Shown here piece after piece: positions 40,727 through 49,782 of a stretch of 52,995 nucleotides of DNA. Every line of letters begins with the position of its first letter. Positions within the stretch are counted from its first letter, which is position 1. Source of the DNA: Magnetospirillum sp. WYHS-4 (GTDB taxonomy: Bacteria > Pseudomonadota > Alphaproteobacteria > Rhodospirillales > GLO-3); NCBI GenBank assembly GCA_039908345.1, contig JAMOBD010000012.1, forward strand, positions 1-52,995. Direction: 5' to 3'. Made by a program: the position numbers and the translations under genes. The notes under the pieces were generated by a model. The model was not told where the DNA came from and made no database searches. It was given only the letters and a program-made list of their open reading frames with translations.

Positions 40727-42589
40727 TCAGCCGGCCTCCGGCGCCGCCGCTTGCTGGCGCGCCCACATCTCGGCGTAGCGGCCGCCGGCCAGCAACAATT
40801 CCAGGTGGGTTCCCCGTTCGGCGATCCGACCTTCCTCCAGCACCAGAATCTCGTGCGCCCCCACGACGGTCGACAAGCGGTGGGCAATGACCAGGGTGGT
40901 ATGCCCGGCCGCGACTTCCTCCAGGTTTCCCTGAATCTCCCGTTCGGTGCGGGAATCGAGGGCGGAGGTGGCTTCGTCGAAGACCAGGATGCGGGGTCGC
41001 TTCAGGATGGTGCGGGCGATGGCGACCCGCTGCTTCTCGCCCCCCGACAGCTTCAGGCCCCGTTCACCGACCACCGTGGCATAGCCGTCGGGCAGCGAGC
41101 CCACGAAACCGTCGATATGGGCGAGGCGGGCGGCCGCTTCGATATCGTCCTGGGCCGCCGCCGGGTCGCCGTAGCCGATATTGTAGCGGATGCTGTCGTT
41201 GAACAGCACCGTGTCCTGGGGCACGATGCCGATGGCGGCCCGCAGCGATGCCTGGGTCACCTCCCGGAGATCCTGGCCGTCGACGAGAATCCGGCCGCCG
41301 GTGACGTCGTAGAAGCGGAAAAGCAGCTTGGCGACGGTCGACTTGCCGCCGCCGCTGGGGCCCACCAATGCCACGGTCTTACCCGCCGGGACGGTGAAGG
41401 ACAGTCCCGCCAGGATCGGCCGCCGGGAATCGTAGTGGAAGCCCACGTCGTCGAAAACGATTTCCGCGCCGTCCAGGACAAGGGCCGGCGCCTCCGGCCG
41501 GTCCGGCACCTCCACCTCACGCGTCAACAGGCGGAACATGGATTCCATGTCCACCAGGGCGTGCTTGATCTCCCTGTAGACGGTTCCAAGGAAGTTCAGC
41601 GGCAGGTAGAGCTGAAGCAGGTAGGTATTGACCAGCACGAAGTCGCCCACGGTCATGCGCCCGTCCGCCACGCCGTCGGCGGCCATGGCCATCACCAGCG
41701 TCACGCCGGCCGCGATGATAAGGCCCTGCCCGGAATTCAACAAAGCCAGCGATGTCCGGGTACGGACCGCCGCGGATTCGTAGGCCGCGAGGGACTGATC
41801 GAACCGCCGGGCCTCGTGCTCCTCGTTGCCGAAATACTTGACCGTCTCGTAGTTGAGCAGGGAATCGATGGCCTTGGAATGAGCCAGACTGTCGCTTTCG
41901 TTCATCCGCCGCCGGATGCGGTTGCGCCATTCGGTCAGCGTCAGGGTCCAGGCGCCATAGAGCGCCACCGTACCCAGGGTCGCAAGGGCGAAGCGGGCGT
42001 CGAACAACGACCAAAGCACGGCCGCCACCAGACCGATTTCCAGGATCACCGGCCCGATGCTGAACAGCATCAACCGCAGAACGATCTCGATTCCCCGGGT
42101 GCCGCGTTCGATGGCCCGACTGAGGCCGCCGGTCTGCCGTTCCAGGTGGAACCGCAGACTGAGCCGGTGCAGGTGCCGAAAGGTCGCCAAGGCCGAGGCC
42201 CGCATGGCCCGTTGAGATACCTTGGCGAACAAGGCGTCCTGGAGTTCGCGAAACAACTGCGCGCCGGCGCGAACGGCCCCGTAGGCGAGGATCAGGCCAA
42301 GAGGCACAGCCACCATCGCCCCGACGCCCCGCGTCGCCAAGGCGTCGACGGCCTGCTTGAGCAGCAGCGGCACTCCCACGGTACCAACCTTTGCCGCCAC
42401 CAGCAGCACGAGTGCGGCGACGACACGGACGCGCAGTTCGACCTCCCCCGGCGGCCACAGATAAGGAAGCAGCGCCTTCAGCGTCCAAAGATCGTCGCGC
42501 GGCCCGGACGGATCGGCGGGCGGCGGCATGCGGCGGGTGGTGCGTTCCAAGCGGCTTGGGTCCTTCCTCGGTTCTGCCAGTCTGGCCAT
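40727..42589 (-). CDS. ABC exporter, Atm1/HMT1-like (half-transporter, fused TMD-NBD)
   Basis: 620 residues. TM domain (about 50-350) starting LKALLPYLWPPGEVELRVRV, typical of Atm1-type exporters, and an ATPase domain with Walker A GPSGGGKST, signature LSGGEKQRVAIA and Walker B ILVFDEATSALD. Bacterial Atm1 homologues export glutathione- or persulfide-linked sulfur or metals from the cytoplasm. ATG at 42589 chosen; an upstream TTG (42607) would add six residues. Confidence 0.88.
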   Translation of the reverse strand: MARLAEPRKDPSRLERTTRRMPPPADPSGPRDDLWTLKALLPYLWPPGEVELRVRVVAALVLLVAAKVGTVGVPLLLKQAVDALATRGVGAMVAVPLGLILAYGAVRAGAQLFRELQDALFAKVSQRAMRASALATFRHLHRLSLRFHLERQTGGLSRAIERGTRGIEIVLRLMLFSIGPVILEIGLVAAVLWSLFDARFALATLGTVALYGAWTLTLTEWRNRIRRRMNESDSLAHSKAIDSLLNYETVKYFGNEEHEARRFDQSLAAYESAAVRTRTSLALLNSGQGLIIAAGVTLVMAMAADGVADGRMTVGDFVLVNTYLLQLYLPLNFLGTVYREIKHALVDMESMFRLLTREVEVPDRPEAPALVLDGAEIVFDDVGFHYDSRRPILAGLSFTVPAGKTVALVGPSGGGKSTVAKLLFRFYDVTGGRILVDGQDLREVTQASLRAAIGIVPQDTVLFNDSIRYNIGYGDPAAAQDDIEAAARLAHIDGFVGSLPDGYATVVGERGLKLSGGEKQRVAIARTILKRPRILVFDEATSALDSRTEREIQGNLEEVAAGHTTLVIAHRLSTVVGAHEILVLEEGRIAERGTHLELLLAGGRYAEMWARQQAAAPEAG

Positions 42590-42611
42590 TGAAGCAAGCT
42601 GACGCAATCGG

Positions 42612-42640
42612 TTGCGCGACCGCGCCCTTTTTCATACCCT
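42612..42640 (+). promoter_or_regulatory. Promoter candidate for HD-GYP gene
   Basis: TTGCGC (42612-42617), 17-base spacer, TACCCT (42635-42640); transcription start near 42647, about 44 bases ahead of the GTG start. Confidence 0.35.
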
Positions 42641-42690
42641 GGCGAGGGCGGCTTGGCAGCCTGGGCATTTTCCCGTGGCAAGGATCTGAC

Positions 42691-43758
42691 GTGAACGGAC
42701 TCGAGGACCGCATCCTGAAAGCGAAGATCCTGGTTGTCGACGACAATCCGGTGAACGTGGCGCTGTTGTGCGCGATCCTGGAGAACGCCGGCTACGTCCG
42801 CGTGGATGCAACCTCCGATCCCCGCAAGGTGGAGGGATTGTTCAGGGAACGCCACCACGACCTGATCCTGCTCGATATCCGCATGCCGTATCTGGACGGC
42901 ATCCAAGTGATGGAAATCCTCAAACGCGACCTGGGCGACGACTATCTGCCGGTTCTGGTGCTCACCGCCCAAACCGACCAGGAAACCCGCCGCCGCGCCC
43001 TCGACATGGGCGCCAAGGACTTCCTGACCAAGCCCTTCGAGCAGTGGGAAGTCCTGCTGCGCATCCGCAACATGCTGGAAGCTCGCATTTATTACAGCAA
43101 TCAACGCCTGCGGGCGGAGGAGTTGGAGGCGGTCGTGCGGGAACGGACCCAGGAAGTCCGCCAAACCCAGTTGGAGATCGTGCGCCGCCTGGGCCGCGCC
43201 GGGGAATTCCGCGACAACGAGACCGGGGCCCACGTCATCCGCATGAGTCGCGCCTCCCAGATGCTGGCGCTGGCCGCCGGCTGGACCGAAGCCCAGGCGG
43301 AGACCATCCTCTATGCCAGTCCGATGCACGACGTCGGCAAGATCGGCATTCCCGACGCGGTGCTGCTGAAGCCCGGACGCCTCGATCCCGAAGAGCGCCG
43401 GATCATGGAACGTCATGTCACCATCGGTGCCGATATCCTGGAAGGGCACGATTCCGAACTGATGCGCATGGCCCGGTCCATCGCTCTCACCCACCACGAG
43501 AAATGGGACGGCAGCGGCTATCCCAATGGACTTAAGGGCGAGGACATCCCCTTCGAAGGGCGCATTGGCGCGGTTTGCGACGTTTTCGACGCCCTGACTT
43601 CGGCCCGGCCCTACAAGCAGCCTTGGCCCCTCGAACAGGCCGTCCTGTTCCTGAAGGAGAATGCGGGGATTCACTTCGACCCGTTGCTGGTCGACCTGTT
43701 CGAGCGGATCGCCGAGGATGTCTTCAGGCTCCGCGAGCAATTCCCGGACGGGGAATGA
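42691..43758 (+). CDS. Response regulator with HD-GYP c-di-GMP phosphodiesterase domain
   Basis: 355 residues: N-terminal REC (about 10-130) with VVDDN, phospho-acceptor Asp in LLDIRMP and conserved Lys in TKPF; a linker coiled coil; HD-GYP (about 165-345) with NETGAHVIRM, HDVGKIGIPD and GSGYPNGLKGEDIP. Hydrolyses c-di-GMP when phosphorylated, as RpfG. No histidine kinase lies next to it. GTG start with AAGGA upstream. Overlaps the CbiM-like gene by 35 bases at the 3' end. Confidence 0.93.
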   Translation: MNGLEDRILKAKILVVDDNPVNVALLCAILENAGYVRVDATSDPRKVEGLFRERHHDLILLDIRMPYLDGIQVMEILKRDLGDDYLPVLVLTAQTDQETRRRALDMGAKDFLTKPFEQWEVLLRIRNMLEARIYYSNQRLRAEELEAVVRERTQEVRQTQLEIVRRLGRAGEFRDNETGAHVIRMSRASQMLALAAGWTEAQAETILYASPMHDVGKIGIPDAVLLKPGRLDPEERRIMERHVTIGADILEGHDSELMRMARSIALTHHEKWDGSGYPNGLKGEDIPFEGRIGAVCDVFDALTSARPYKQPWPLEQAVLFLKENAGIHFDPLLVDLFERIAEDVFRLREQFPDGE

Positions 43759-44350
43759 TCAAGTCGGGCCGCACGGTTCCCAACAGTTGCAGCACGGCGC
43801 CCGCCAGCAGGGCTTCGACTACCATGATCGGCAGATGGGCAAGGAAGACCGCGCCGGCGGCCGGCAGGAACTCTCGTCCACTCAGTGCCAAGGCCAGCCC
43901 CACCGAGGCTGCCGTCAGCGCGATGCCGCCCGCTCCGGCGAGCCCGCCGAGCAGCGCGTAGGAGGGAGGCGGCGCACGGCGCACCCAGGGACAGAGCAGA
44001 AGATGCACGGCGACCGCCGGTCCGGCCATGACCAGGGTGTTGACCCCGGCCACGGTCAGGCCGCCATACCCGAACAGCACGGCTTGCAGCAAAATCCCCA
44101 CCAGGATCACCGGAAAAGCCCGCCAGCCGAGCAAAAGCCCGATGGTCCCGTTGAGCAACAGATGGGCGCTGGACGGCCCGATGGGCACATGAACGAGCGA
44201 GGCGACGAAAAAGGCCGATCCGAGCAGGGCGGCCTTCGGAAGGTGGTCGGCCTCCAGCCGCCGCAGCCCCATCGCCACGCCGCCCGCCGTCAGCAGGGTC
44301 GCGCCGACGATTACCGGAGCGGTCAGGATGCCGTCCACGAGATGGGCCAT
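43724..44350 (-). CDS. CbiM/NikM-family cobalt/nickel ECF transport membrane protein
   Basis: 208 residues, six to seven hydrophobic helices. The conserved N-terminal stretch begins MAHLVDGIL, where the metal-binding His after the initial Met-Ala is kept, with HVPIGPSSAHLLLNG, a known metal site of this family. It imports nickel or cobalt together with an ATPase and CbiQ-type subunit; those are not visible here. Preceded by a DUF4198 gene under a NikR-type operator and next to hypE, so nickel is the likely metal. Confidence 0.87.
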   Translation of the reverse strand: MAHLVDGILTAPVIVGATLLTAGGVAMGLRRLEADHLPKAALLGSAFFVASLVHVPIGPSSAHLLLNGTIGLLLGWRAFPVILVGILLQAVLFGYGGLTVAGVNTLVMAGPAVAVHLLLCPWVRRAPPPSYALLGGLAGAGGIALTAASVGLALALSGREFLPAAGAVFLAHLPIMVVEALLAGAVLQLLGTVRPDLIIPRPGIARGA

Positions 44351-44366
44351 GGCAGTTTCCCTTGCC

Positions 44367-45131
44367 CTACTTCATGTCCGTGGCGCGGACCCAGATAAGC
44401 CCCCCCAGTTCGACGTCGGCAGGCTTGCCGTCGGGACCGGGAATTTTCGCGTCGCCATCCACCAGGACAGCGAATCCCCACCAGCCGGCCCGCGGCAGGG
44501 CATAGGCGAAAACGCCGTTGGCGTCGGCCTTGACCACCTGGGTGACGAAGGGATCGGCCGGCGCCTTCACTTTCCCCTCGCTGCGGTATTCCACCTCGAC
44601 CGTCGCCCCCGGCACCGGCTTGCCGTCGCGCCTGACCACGCCCCGAAACAAGTTGCCGGTCCACAGGCCGTAGGGCCGGGCCAAGGGCTCGATCTCCACC
44701 GGCAGCCCGACCAGGGCGTCCCAGCCTTCCTCGGTGCCGAAGGCGTTCACCACCACCTTGGTGTAATGGACGATCCATTTGCCTTCGCCCTTTTCCCAAT
44801 AGGGCGCGGGCTCGACGAAAAACAAGTGATCGCCGGGCGCGGCCAAGCCGTAGCTGGCCTCGTAGGCCGACTTGCCCTGGAGTTTGCGTGGCTTCAGGCT
44901 GGCCGACAGGTCCTGCGTCTTGCCGCTGGCCACCACGCCGAAACGCTTGGGAAACGCCATTTCCATCGCCGGTCTGTTGGCCATGGGATGGGTGAAGGCC
45001 AGGCCGAGGCGGACCGCCTTGCCATCCTCGGCCGCGACGATGTCGCGATCGGGAATCAACTCCTGGAAATGGGCCTGGGCGGTACCGGCCGCCAACACGA
45101 TCACCGATCCCATCACCGTCGCGATCCGCAT
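44367..45131 (-). CDS. DUF4198 periplasmic protein (NikK-like), nickel uptake
   Basis: 254 residues. Signal peptide ([14 protein letters not shown], about 1-20) with a His just after it (AHFQELIPD), DUF4198 body with [16 protein letters not shown] and the C-terminal [12 protein letters not shown]. Proteins of this type work with CbiM/NikM-type permeases in nickel or cobalt uptake. SD GGAGGC at 45142-45137. Start of the nickel operon, controlled by the operator at 45144-45170. Confidence 0.85.
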   Translation of the reverse strand: MRIATVMGSVIVLAAGTAQAHFQELIPDRDIVAAEDGKAVRLGLAFTHPMANRPAMEMAFPKRFGVVASGKTQDLSASLKPRKLQGKSAYEASYGLAAPGDHLFFVEPAPYWEKGEGKWIVHYTKVVVNAFGTEEGWDALVGLPVEIEPLARPYGLWTGNLFRGVVRRDGKPVPGATVEVEYRSEGKVKAPADPFVTQVVKADANGVFAYALPRAGWWGFAVLVDGDAKIPGPDGKPADVELGGLIWVRATDMK

Positions 45132-45143
45132 GGACTGCCTCCA

Positions 45144-45170
45144 GTATGACGAAATATTTTTCGTTCATAC
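45144..45170. promoter_or_regulatory. NikR-type operator
   Basis: Half-sites GTATGA (45144-45149) and TCATAC (45165-45170), perfectly inverted, with 15 bases between. Escherichia coli NikR recognises GTATGA-N16-TCATAC, so this differs by one base in spacing. The inner part CGAAA.../...TTTCG extends the symmetry. It overlaps the -10 box and start of the promoter. Confidence 0.75.
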
Positions 45171-45192
45171 AGCATGGCGGCGATGCTGGCAA
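45164..45192 (-). promoter_or_regulatory. Promoter of DUF4198-cbiM operon
   Basis: Minus strand TTGCCA (45192-45187), 17-base spacer, TATGAA (45169-45164). The -10 lies inside the right NikR half-site, so bound NikR would block it. Confidence 0.65.
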
Positions 45193-45200
45193 GTCCCGCG

Positions 45201-46241
45201 TCAGCAGATGCGTGGTAGTTGCTCGCCGGCCAGCCAATCGACGATGCGGGTGCCGCCGAAGCAGGTTTCCATTTCCACGAAGCGGTGGTCGTCAGCCACC
45301 GCCTGGCCGATGACGGCGGCCTCGCGCCCCAAGGGATGGGCCCGCATGGCGGCCAGGACGGCGGGGGCGTCGACGGCCGGGCAGATGCAGATCAGCTTGC
45401 CCTCGTTGGCGACGTTGAGGGGATCGAGCCCCAGCAGCTCGCAGGCGCCCTGCACCGCCGGAAGGATCGGGATCGCGGCTTCCTTCAGGCGCATGCCGAC
45501 TCCCGACTGGTGGGCGATCTCATTCAGGGTGGCCGCAAGCCCCCCACGGGTAGGATCGCGCAGCACATGGATGCCGGGCGCCGCCGCCAGCATGTCGGCC
45601 ACCAGGCCATGCAGGGCCGCGGAATCGGAGAGGATCTCGGTCTCGAAGGTCAGGTTCTCGCGCTTGGACATGATGGCGACCCCGTGGTCGCCGATGGTTC
45701 CCGAAACAAGCACCGCATCGCCCGGCCGGGCGCGATCACCGGAAATCTGGACGCCGTCGGGCACCAGGCCGATGCCGGTGGTGGTGATGAAAACCCCGTC
45801 GCCCTTGCCCCTTTGCACCACCTTGGTGTCGCCGGTGACTACCTGCACGCCGGCCTCGCGGGCGGCGCGGGCCATGGATTCGGCGATGCGCTTCAGGTCG
45901 CCTAGCGGGAAACCTTCCTCGATGACGAAGCCGGCCGACAGGTAGAGCGGCCGCGCCCCGCCCATGGCCAGGTCGTTGACCGTGCCGTGCACGGCCAGCG
46001 AGCCGATGTCGCCGCCGGGGAAGAACAAGGGCGAGATGACGTAGCCGTCGGTGGTCATGGCCATGCGGCCGCCGGGCACCGGGAAAAGGGCTTGGTCGTT
46101 CTGCTGGCGCAGGAACTCGTTGTCCAGCGCGGCGGCGAAAATCTCGGCGATCAACTGGGCCATGGCCCGCCCGCCCGCCCCGTGGGACAGGTCGATGCGG
46201 CCGTTCTTGAAATCGAGGGGCGTGACATGAGCCTTGCGCAT
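45201..46241 (-). CDS. hypE: Hydrogenase maturation protein HypE
   Basis: 346 residues. PurM-like fold: [15 protein letters not shown] near 15-30, [30 protein letters not shown] and [16 protein letters not shown]; it ends in LPRIC, whose last Cys is carbamoylated by HypF and dehydrated to thiocyanate as the source of the CN ligands of [NiFe]-hydrogenase. The rest of the hyp genes are not in the window downstream of this strand's gene. Next to a nickel uptake pair. Confidence 0.94.
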   Translation of the reverse strand: MRKAHVTPLDFKNGRIDLSHGAGGRAMAQLIAEIFAAALDNEFLRQQNDQALFPVPGGRMAMTTDGYVISPLFFPGGDIGSLAVHGTVNDLAMGGARPLYLSAGFVIEEGFPLGDLKRIAESMARAAREAGVQVVTGDTKVVQRGKGDGVFITTTGIGLVPDGVQISGDRARPGDAVLVSGTIGDHGVAIMSKRENLTFETEILSDSAALHGLVADMLAAAPGIHVLRDPTRGGLAATLNEIAHQSGVGMRLKEAAIPILPAVQGACELLGLDPLNVANEGKLICICPAVDAPAVLAAMRAHPLGREAAVIGQAVADDHRFVEMETCFGGTRIVDWLAGEQLPRIC

Positions 46242-46247
46242 GCCGAC

Positions 46248-46276
46248 ATCCTAGCCGGATCGCCGGGACCTGTCAT
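46248..46276 (-). promoter_or_regulatory. Promoter candidate of hypE, possibly leaderless
   Basis: Minus strand ATGACA (46276-46271), 17-base spacer, TAGGAT (46253-46248), six bases before the hypE ATG; the mRNA would start at or next to the ATG. hypE could also be read from upstream hyp genes if present, but the divergent gene here is proA. Confidence 0.4.
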
Positions 46277-46289
46277 GCGTCCTTCCCCC

Positions 46290-46317
46290 TTGGCGACGGA
46301 CTGGGGGTTGCTATGAT
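46290..46317 (+). promoter_or_regulatory. Promoter of proA operon
   Basis: TTGGCG (46290-46295), 16-base spacer, TATGAT (46312-46317); transcription start near 46324 and GAAAGGA before the ATG at 46346. Confidence 0.5.
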
Positions 46318-46345
46318 GGGCGCTCGTGACCGAAAGGATTCGCCG

Positions 46346-47617
46346 ATGACCGCCACCGACGACATTCCCGCCATCATGCGGGGCCTGGGGGAGGCCGCCC
46401 GGACCGCCGCCCGCCAACTGGGGCTTGCCTCCTCCGCCCGGAAGGATGCGGCCCTCCGCGCCATGGCGGACGGCATGCGTGCGCGCCGGGACGCCATCTT
46501 GGCAGCAAACGCCAAGGACTTGGCGGACGGCGAGGCCAAGGGCCTTACGAAGGCCTTGCTGGATCGCCTGATGCTCAACGAGGCGCGCATCGAGGCGATG
46601 GCCAAAGGACTGGAGGACATCGCCGCCCTGCCCGACCCGGTGGGCCAGGAAATGGCCCGCTGGACCCGGCCCAACGGGCTCGACATCGCCCGCGTGCGGG
46701 TGCCGCTGGGCGTCATCGGGGTGATCTACGAATCCCGGCCCAACGTGACGGCCGATGCCGGCGGGCTTTGCCTGAAGGCGGGCAACGCGGCGATTCTGCG
46801 CGGCGGGTCGGAAAGCTTCCATTCCTCGGTCGCCATCGTCGAATGCCTGGAAGCGGGCCTGCGGTCCGCGGGCCTGCCCGAGGCGGCGATCCAACTGGTT
46901 CCCACTCGCGACCGGGCGGCGGTGGGCGAGATGCTGAAAATGGTGGGGGTCATCGACGTCATCGTGCCGCGCGGCGGCAAGTCGCTGGTGGAACGGGTGA
47001 TGACGGAAAGCCGCATTCCCTTGTTCATGCACCTGGAAGGCATCTGCCATACCTATCTGCACGAAAAGGCCGATCCTGAACTGGCCCGCAAGGTGGTGCT
47101 GAACGCCAAGATGCGCCGCACCGGCATCTGCGGCGCCACCGAGACCTTGCTGGTCGACCGCGCCGTGGCAGCCCGCCTGTTGCCGCCCATCCTGGACGAC
47201 CTGATCGCCAAGGGTTGCGAGATCCGGGGCGACGCCGAAACCTGCGCCATCGAGGCCCGGGCCAAGGCGGCGACACCCGAGGACTGGGACACCGAATACC
47301 TGGACGCCATCTTGTCGGTGAAGGTGGTGGGCGGCCTGGACGAGGCTATCTCCCATATCGCCGCCCACGGGTCCCAGCATACCGAATCCATCCTGACGGA
47401 AGACGAGGAAGCGGCCGAGAAGTTCCTGGCCGAAGTGGACAGCGCCATCGTCATGGTCAACGCCTCCACCCAGTTCGCCGACGGCGGCGAGTTCGGCATG
47501 GGGGCGGAAATCGGCATCTCCACCGGCCGCATGCATGCCCGGGGTCCCGTGGGCGTGGAACAGCTCACCACCTTCAAGTACAAGGTGCGCGGCTCGGGCC
47601 AGTGCCGGCCGGGATGA
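46346..47617 (+). CDS. proA: Gamma-glutamyl phosphate reductase ProA
   Basis: 423 residues, aldehyde-dehydrogenase fold. Clear family segments: [51 protein letters not shown] with catalytic Cys, and [22 protein letters not shown]. Second step of proline synthesis, reducing glutamyl-5-phosphate with NADPH. It overlaps nadD by ATGA; the proB gene is not adjacent downstream. Confidence 0.95.
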   Translation: MTATDDIPAIMRGLGEAARTAARQLGLASSARKDAALRAMADGMRARRDAILAANAKDLADGEAKGLTKALLDRLMLNEARIEAMAKGLEDIAALPDPVGQEMARWTRPNGLDIARVRVPLGVIGVIYESRPNVTADAGGLCLKAGNAAILRGGSESFHSSVAIVECLEAGLRSAGLPEAAIQLVPTRDRAAVGEMLKMVGVIDVIVPRGGKSLVERVMTESRIPLFMHLEGICHTYLHEKADPELARKVVLNAKMRRTGICGATETLLVDRAVAARLLPPILDDLIAKGCEIRGDAETCAIEARAKAATPEDWDTEYLDAILSVKVVGGLDEAISHIAAHGSQHTESILTEDEEAAEKFLAEVDSAIVMVNASTQFADGGEFGMGAEIGISTGRMHARGPVGVEQLTTFKYKVRGSGQCRPG

Positions 47618-48207
47618 CGCGGCGCGTCGGCCTTCTGGGCGGTTCGTTCAACCCGGCCCATGCCGGGCACCGCCACGTCAGCCTGCATGCCCTGCGGCGC
47701 CTGCGCCTGGACGAAGTCTGGTGGCTGGTCTCGCCGCAGAATCCCCTGAAGCCGGCGGACGGCATGGCGCCCCTCGGCGAGCGGCTGGCGGAAGCGGCGC
47801 GCATCGCCGCCCACCCCCGCATCCGTCCCACCGCCATCGAGACCGAACTGGGCACCCGCTACACGGCCGATACCCTGAAGGCCCTGCGGAACCGCTTTCC
47901 CGGCCTACGCTTCATCTGGCTGATGGGGGCAGACAATCTGGTGCAGATGCCCCGCTGGCGGCGCTGGATGGCGATCTTCCATACCGTGCCGGTTGCGGTC
48001 TTCGCCCGGCCATCCTATTCTCTAAGAGCGCTGTCGGGAACGGCGGCGCGGCATTTCGCCGGATTCCGCATCGACGGGCCGGGAAGGGGCGCCCTGGCGG
48101 ATCGCATACCGCCCGCCTGGGCGTTCCTGGGGATTCCCCCGCATCCCGAGTCCTCGACGCGTATCCGGGCGGCCGGGACCGCTGGAAAAGAAAGGAAAAG
48201 ACGATAA
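47614..48207 (+). CDS. nadD: Nicotinate-nucleotide adenylyltransferase NadD
   Basis: 197 residues. Nucleotidyltransferase motif [17 protein letters not shown], substrate-recognition [12 protein letters not shown], and the ISSTxxR-type end (ESSTRIRAA) are present. Makes nicotinate adenine dinucleotide from NaMN and ATP. ATG overlaps the proA stop. Stop TAA at 48205-48207 overlaps the proposed rsfS start. Confidence 0.93.
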   Translation: MTRRVGLLGGSFNPAHAGHRHVSLHALRRLRLDEVWWLVSPQNPLKPADGMAPLGERLAEAARIAAHPRIRPTAIETELGTRYTADTLKALRNRFPGLRFIWLMGADNLVQMPRWRRWMAIFHTVPVAVFARPSYSLRALSGTAARHFAGFRIDGPGRGALADRIPPAWAFLGIPPHPESSTRIRAAGTAGKERKRR

Positions 48208-48635
48208 CACCTCGAACGCGCAAGGCATCGGCTCCGGCGACCCTGCTGAAGCTGGTGCAGAAATCCCTGGATGACGACAAGGCCCAGGACATGGTCGTCA
48301 TCGATCTCGCAGGCAAGTCGTCCCTTGCCGACTATCTGGTCATCGTGACCGGTACCTCGCAGCGCCACGTCTGCGCCATGGCCGAACGTCTCCAGGAAAA
48401 GATCAAGGAAGCCGGGGTGAGGAACCCGTCGCTGGAAGGCGTGCCCCAGGGCGATTGGGCTCTGTTGGATGCGGGCGACGTGATCGTCCATCTGTTCCGC
48501 GCCGAGGTGCGCGAGTTCTACGGCCTGGAGAAGATGTGGGCGACCTTGCCCGACGCCAAGGAAAAGCCCGTCCGCAAGACGGTCCGCAAGCCCAAGGCCG
48601 GGGCCGCCGAGGAAGCCCCGGGCGCGACGGCCTGA
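48204..48635 (+). CDS. rsfS: Ribosomal silencing factor RsfS
   Basis: About 143 residues if begun at ATA 48204. Core: SLDDDKAQDMVVIDLAGKSSLADYLVIVTGTSQRHV and later EGVPQGDWALLDAGDVIVHLF, EVREFYGLEKMW, the RsfS/DUF143 pattern, with a basic C-terminal tail. It blocks subunit joining by binding L14. There is no ATG, GTG or TTG in frame near the expected N-terminus. An AAAGGA site at 48191-48196 stands seven bases before ATA, and ATAA overlaps the nadD stop. The alternative GTG at 48255 would remove the first helix. Usual order nadD-rsfS-rlmH is kept. Confidence 0.85.
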   Translation: MTPRTRKASAPATLLKLVQKSLDDDKAQDMVVIDLAGKSSLADYLVIVTGTSQRHVCAMAERLQEKIKEAGVRNPSLEGVPQGDWALLDAGDVIVHLFRAEVREFYGLEKMWATLPDAKEKPVRKTVRKPKAGAAEEAPGATA

Positions 48636-48640
48636 CGCCC

Positions 48641-49099
48641 TTGCGCCTGCTGATCGCCGCCGTGGGACGGGCCAAGTCCGGCCCGGAGAAGGCGCTCTAC
48701 GAGCATTATGCCGGGCGCGTCGCGTTCCCGCTCACGCTCCGCGAGGTGGAGGAAAAGCGCCGCCTTCCCGCCCCCGAACTCAAAAAGCGCGAGGCTGACC
48801 TGCTGCTGGGCGCGGTACCCGAAGGCGCGGCCCTGGTGGTGCTGGATTCCCGCGGCAAGCCGCTGTCGAGCGACGGCTTCGCCGACCGGTTGCGCGTCTG
48901 GCGGGACGAAGGCCGGCGCGACGTCGCTTTCCTGATCGGCGGCGCCGAAGGCCTGGACGAGACGGTCCGCCGCCAAGGCGACCTGGTGCTGTCCTTCGGC
49001 CCCCAGACTTGGCCGCACATGCTGGTGCGCGGCCTGCTGGCGGAACAGATATTCCGCGCCCAGTGTATCCTGGCGGGGCATCCCTATCACCGGGATTGA
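48641..49099 (+). CDS. rlmH: 23S rRNA pseudouridine1915 N3-methyltransferase RlmH
   Basis: 152 residues, SPOUT fold: RLLIAAVGRAKSGPEKALYEHY start, LVVLDSRGKPLSS, FLIGGAEGLDE (knot SAM site), FGPQTWPHMLVRGLLAEQIFRAQCILAGHPYHRD end are typical. Methylates pseudouridine 1915 in helix 69. TTG start at 48641, five bases after the rsfS stop; it fits the family N-terminus. Confidence 0.93.
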   Translation: MRLLIAAVGRAKSGPEKALYEHYAGRVAFPLTLREVEEKRRLPAPELKKREADLLLGAVPEGAALVVLDSRGKPLSSDGFADRLRVWRDEGRRDVAFLIGGAEGLDETVRRQGDLVLSFGPQTWPHMLVRGLLAEQIFRAQCILAGHPYHRD

Positions 49100-49101
49100 G
49101 A

Positions 49102-49356
49102 TCAGACGGTCCGTGCGATGGCGAAGACCAAGCCGGTGAGGCCCATGGCGACGCCGACGAACCATGTCAGCATCTGGAATGTCGTCGGCAGGTTGGCGAG
49201 CCGGCCCTCGATATTGGCCAGTCTTTCCTTGATGCCCGCCAAATCGCCGCGCACAAGCTTCACCTCGGCTTCCAAGGCGCCGACGCGGGCGACGATATCC
49301 CCGCCGCCACCGCCCCCATCGGGCGGCGGGCTGCTATGGACCAAGTTAAGGCTCAT
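49102..49356 (-). CDS. Small coiled-coil protein with C-terminal TM, 84 aa
   Basis: Not recognised by name. Gly-rich N-terminal part (PPPDGGGGGGD), a short coiled coil (VARVGALEAEVKLVRGDLAGIKERLANIEGRLANL, heptad), and a C-terminal hydrophobic helix (MLTWFVGVAMGLTGLVFAIA). Resembles small tail-anchored holin-associated or XhlA-like proteins in shape; no phage genes near. It overlaps the upstream 98-aa gene by 11 bases. Confidence 0.6.
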   Translation of the reverse strand: MSLNLVHSSPPPDGGGGGGDIVARVGALEAEVKLVRGDLAGIKERLANIEGRLANLPTTFQMLTWFVGVAMGLTGLVFAIARTV

Positions 49357-49642
49357 GAGGCTCTTGCCTTGCCAGGATGGCGCTGTCGAACATCATGACG
49401 TAACCGCAACGCAGGCAGGTGATCGGCACCAGCCAAGGTCCGACGTTGCGCTGACTTAGATCTGCCGGGAAGCACAATGTCCCCTGGGCAGCCATGTCCG
49501 TCGCGTCGCGAGGATCGTAGGCCGGCCTTACGAAGGCCTGCATGTCCTCGCCTTTGCATACGAGGCACCGCAGGTCTTTCAAAGGCCCTTTATCCATGGC
49601 CTCCCTGAGTTGATCGGCTGTGATTCCGATGAGCCTTTCCAT
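49346..49642 (-). CDS. Small zinc-ribbon-like hypothetical protein, 98 aa
   Basis: Not recognised. Two Cys pairs, LRCLVCKGEDM (CxxC) and ITCLRCGYVM (CxxC), spaced about 50 residues apart, suggest a zinc ribbon. Short loops rich in Pro and Asp. Coupled by overlap to the 84-aa coiled-coil TM gene, so the two may work together. Function unknown. Confidence 0.65.
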   Translation of the reverse strand: MERLIGITADQLREAMDKGPLKDLRCLVCKGEDMQAFVRPAYDPRDATDMAAQGTLCFPADLSQRNVGPWLVPITCLRCGYVMMFDSAILARQEPHEP

Positions 49643-49782
49643 GGAGTATCCGAATAATGCCCAGGCCGACTTCCAGGGTTAAAGGTGCCTTGAAGCCGGT
49701 GCCAATGCAAGGCGCCTCTTGATCCCTCGTGTTCGTCATGCCATGTTAGTCAATGCTCACTAAAGATTAACGGCAGGGTGCG
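49643..49782. other. Divergent intergenic region
   Basis: No gene. An imperfect inverted repeat GGTGCCTTG (49684-49692) / CAAGGCGCC (49708-49716) is present, one mismatch. A TTGATC-17-CATGTT pair downstream is a weak promoter candidate for the export operon. Confidence 0.3.

Noticed and set aside
40550-42592. A 680-codon open frame antisense to the Atm1-like gene
   Set aside because: Antisense shadow; the ABC motifs on the other strand are complete.
44351-45200. Cobalamin riboswitch upstream of the CbiM-like gene
   Set aside because: No B12-box-like sequence; the leader is short and carries a NikR-type operator instead.
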